From NCBI GenBank assembly GCA_030706105.1, contig JAUZPC010000026.1, forward strand, positions 1 through 15,061: a DNA stretch of 15,061 nucleotides, read 5' to 3'. Positions 13,091 to 15,061 of this stretch are shown here, piece by piece (the first letter of the stretch is position 1; every line of letters starts with the position of its first letter). The stretch is from Bacteroidota bacterium. Its GTDB lineage: Bacteria; Bacteroidota; Ignavibacteria; Ignavibacteriales; Ignavibacteriaceae. Made by a program: the position numbers and the translations under genes. Under the pieces are notes generated by a model. That model saw only the letters and a list, made by a program, of their open reading frames with translations, made no database searches and had not been told where the DNA came from.

Positions 13091-15061
13091 ATGGACGCTA
13101 TTTCACAAAATATTAAAGAATATTTTAAGTCTGCCAAAGAAAAACTTTTTAACAGCAACTTTAATCAGCAGAACCCTCTATCTTTCAGCATGGAGTATTC
13201 ACTTCTTGTTGAAGAGTTAATCAGATCTTTGTCTGACAGAAAAACTTATCCTTTCGCTTTGGTTTCTGCCGGAAGTTTCAGCCGTAGAGAGCTCTCTCCT
13301 TTTTCGGATATAGACATTATCTTTATAGTTGAGTCACTGGAAGGTATTGAACAGGAAATCAGTTCATTGATCCAGGCCTTTTGGGACAGCGGACTTGAAG
13401 TTTCCCATACGATTAGAGACTTTAATGATATAAATAAATATCTGTCAGTCGATTTAAAAACTTTTACTCAGTTTTTTGAGACAAGGTTTCTCCTTGGGAA
13501 CGAAAAACTGTATAACAAATGGAATGTTGAAATTTTTGATGCGATTGATGAAACCGCAAAAGTAAGTTTATTAGATAAGTTCGTTGAAGAGATAGAGGAA
13601 CGATATAAAAAGTACGGAGACAGTCCTAAAGTGCTTGAACCTAATGTTAAGCTTACAGCGGGCGGTCTAAGGGATTTTCAATCAGTTGAGTGGATGTTTA
13701 TTATTTACACAAAAACTCTTTTCAATAAACAGAGTGAGTTAAGCCAGGCCGAATCTTTTATTCAAACCCTTTCTGAAAAAAAATACACTTCAGATACAGA
13801 GTGTTTTAGACTTCTGCAAAGTTACCGGCTTATACTCTCTGTCCGCAATCTCTTACATTTTATAAATCATCAAAAAAACGACAGGTTTGAATTCAAGTTT
13901 CAAAATGAAGTTGCTGCACATCTGAGCCGAAAGCCGGACAACTTTAAATCCTTTATGAAAGAGTATTTTGAGGCAACAAATTCAATAAACCGATTCTTGA
14001 AATCAATGATTAAAAAATTTCAGGAAGAAATTGCGAACCCCCTGCCTGACTCCCTCTCTTTCAATATCGACGACGATTTTTCCATTAAAGGAAAAGAACT
14101 TTCTCTCTCTCATTCTAAGCCGCTTTCTCTTTCTGACATTTTAAGAAGCTTTTATTACCGCGGCTTTTATGGCGGATATTTTGACGAGAAATTGCGGACC
14201 AGAGTAATTGAGACTATTGAAAACAAAGCAATGTTCAGGTCAACAGAAGCAGAATCTTCTGTCTTTTTTAGGGAGATATTAAGGCTTCCTAAAAATGTTG
14301 GAACAACTTTATCTGTTATGAATGAATTGGGAGTTATTGGGGCATTCATGCCGGAATGGAACGAAATGGTCGGATTTTTCCAACCCGGTGTTTACCATTG
14401 CTACACTGTAGATGAACATACTTTGATTGCAATTATGAATGTTGAGAAATTAGAAAAAGATTTCTCTCTAATTGCACGAATTTATAAAGGGGTAAAGAAT
14501 AAAGAGATTCTTTTTCTATCTTTGCTCCTGCATGATATTGCTAAACCGGTTGATGTTTCCGGTCATGAAATTATAGGAGCGGAATTAACATCTTCAGTTA
14601 TGACCAGAATGGGTTATAGTGATGAAGAAATTGAAAAAGTCACTTTCCTTGTAAGAAACCATTTGGTTATGGAGCAGACTGCTTTCCGCAGGAATTTGAA
14701 TGACCCGGAAACACTGAATAATTTTGCTGCAAAGTTTAATTCTGTTGAAGCCTTAGACATGCTTTTCCTTTTAACATATGGAGATCTTTCTGCCGTAAAT
14801 TCTAATGTTTGGACTTCATGGAAAAGTGATTTAGCCTCTGAGCTTTACCTAAAGACAAAAGAGATGCTTGAGGAGCAGATTACTGCTGAAGAATTGCTGG
14901 CTTCCACCGCCCTGCTTGGCAAAAAGAAATTAACTAAGCTGCATGATCAGAAACTAAGGGAACATATTGAATCAATGAATGATATTTCATATCAGTATCA
15001 TTTTAGCGAAACAGAAATTTTAGAGCATGTTACTGAAATTCAAAAGGGAGAATTGATTTCG
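13091..15061 (+). CDS. glnD: GlnD-type [protein-PII] uridylyltransferase, C-terminus beyond window
   Basis: Translation from the ATG at 13091 gives 657 residues without a stop, so the gene continues past the edge. The N-terminal nucleotidyltransferase domain has GSFSRREL (61-68) and SDIDIIF with metal-binding Asp73 and Asp75. KLTAGGLRDFQSVEW (about 187-201) is a GlnD-specific block. The central HD domain has DEHT (441-444), LLLHDIAKP with His481-Asp482, and VRNHLVM further on. ACT domains should follow; they are outside the window. GlnD adds UMP to PII signalling protein when glutamine is low and removes it when glutamine is high. The ATG has no clear ribosome binding site and lies seven bases after queF, so coupling to queF is likely. 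No PII or glutamine synthetase gene is visible. The domain order identifies it well; activity on PII is inferred. Confidence 0.9.
   Translation, partial: MDAISQNIKEYFKSAKEKLFNSNFNQQNPLSFSMEYSLLVEELIRSLSDRKTYPFALVSAGSFSRRELSPFSDIDIIFIVESLEGIEQEISSLIQAFWDSGLEVSHTIRDFNDINKYLSVDLKTFTQFFETRFLLGNEKLYNKWNVEIFDAIDETAKVSLLDKFVEEIEERYKKYGDSPKVLEPNVKLTAGGLRDFQSVEWMFIIYTKTLFNKQSELSQAESFIQTLSEKKYTSDTECFRLLQSYRLILSVRNLLHFINHQKNDRFEFKFQNEVAAHLSRKPDNFKSFMKEYFEATNSINRFLKSMIKKFQEEIANPLPDSLSFNIDDDFSIKGKELSLSHSKPLSLSDILRSFYYRGFYGGYFDEKLRTRVIETIENKAMFRSTEAESSVFFREILRLPKNVGTTLSVMNELGVIGAFMPEWNEMVGFFQPGVYHCYTVDEHTLIAIMNVEKLEKDFSLIARIYKGVKNKEILFLSLLLHDIAKPVDVSGHEIIGAELTSSVMTRMGYSDEEIEKVTFLVRNHLVMEQTAFRRNLNDPETLNNFAAKFNSVEALDMLFLLTYGDLSAVNSNVWTSWKSDLASELYLKTKEMLEEQITAEELLASTALLGKKKLTKLHDQKLREHIESMNDISYQYHFSETEILEHVTEIQKGELIS

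Overview
The window is AT-rich bacterial chromosome, densely packed with intact housekeeping, repair and signalling genes. I see no phage, transposon, CRISPR or tRNA signature. Several lines of evidence suggest the wider Bacteroidota/Chlorobiota group, and an Ignavibacteria-like lineage is my best guess, which is an inference and not proven. A small protein resembles the Bacteroidota-specific DUF4295/bL38 family. Several upstream regions carry Bacteroidota-type promoter boxes (TTTG, then TAnnTTTG). Shine-Dalgarno use is mixed: some genes have GGAG or AGGA, others almost nothing.

Left part (1-5985), all on the minus strand. A partial phosphotransacetylase runs off the left edge. Next to it, a two-gene unit encodes the SOS repressor LexA and a free-standing 81-aa WYL-like domain. 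A perfect 10+4+10 palindrome overlaps the likely lexA promoter and is the obvious LexA operator candidate. Upstream of this lies a second repair gene, mfd (transcription-repair coupling factor), 10 bp behind a secreted PAP2-type phosphatase that probably shares its promoter.

Middle (5986-7020). A divergent intergenic region holds a long imperfect hairpin between two outward-facing promoter candidates. On the plus strand it leads to a 54-aa basic protein resembling the Bacteroidota ribosomal protein bL38. A two-way terminator separates that gene from the convergent end of the next operon.

Right-centre (6475-11588), minus strand. This looks like a four-gene operon, in transcription order: an ErcA-type iron-dependent alcohol dehydrogenase homologue; a soluble PAS histidine kinase overlapping it by 17 bp; a REC-PAS-HisKA-HATPase-REC hybrid kinase; and a methylated-DNA-cysteine methyltransferase. 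It joins an ADH-like regulatory protein to two kinases and a DNA alkylation repair enzyme, with no DNA-binding response regulator in the window. This is the most system-like feature here.

Right end (11589-15061). A 388-bp divergent intergenic region is rich in palindromes. Beyond it the plus-strand unit queC-queF-(partial) glnD encodes two steps of the queuosine pathway followed by a GlnD-type PII uridylyltransferase that runs off the right edge.
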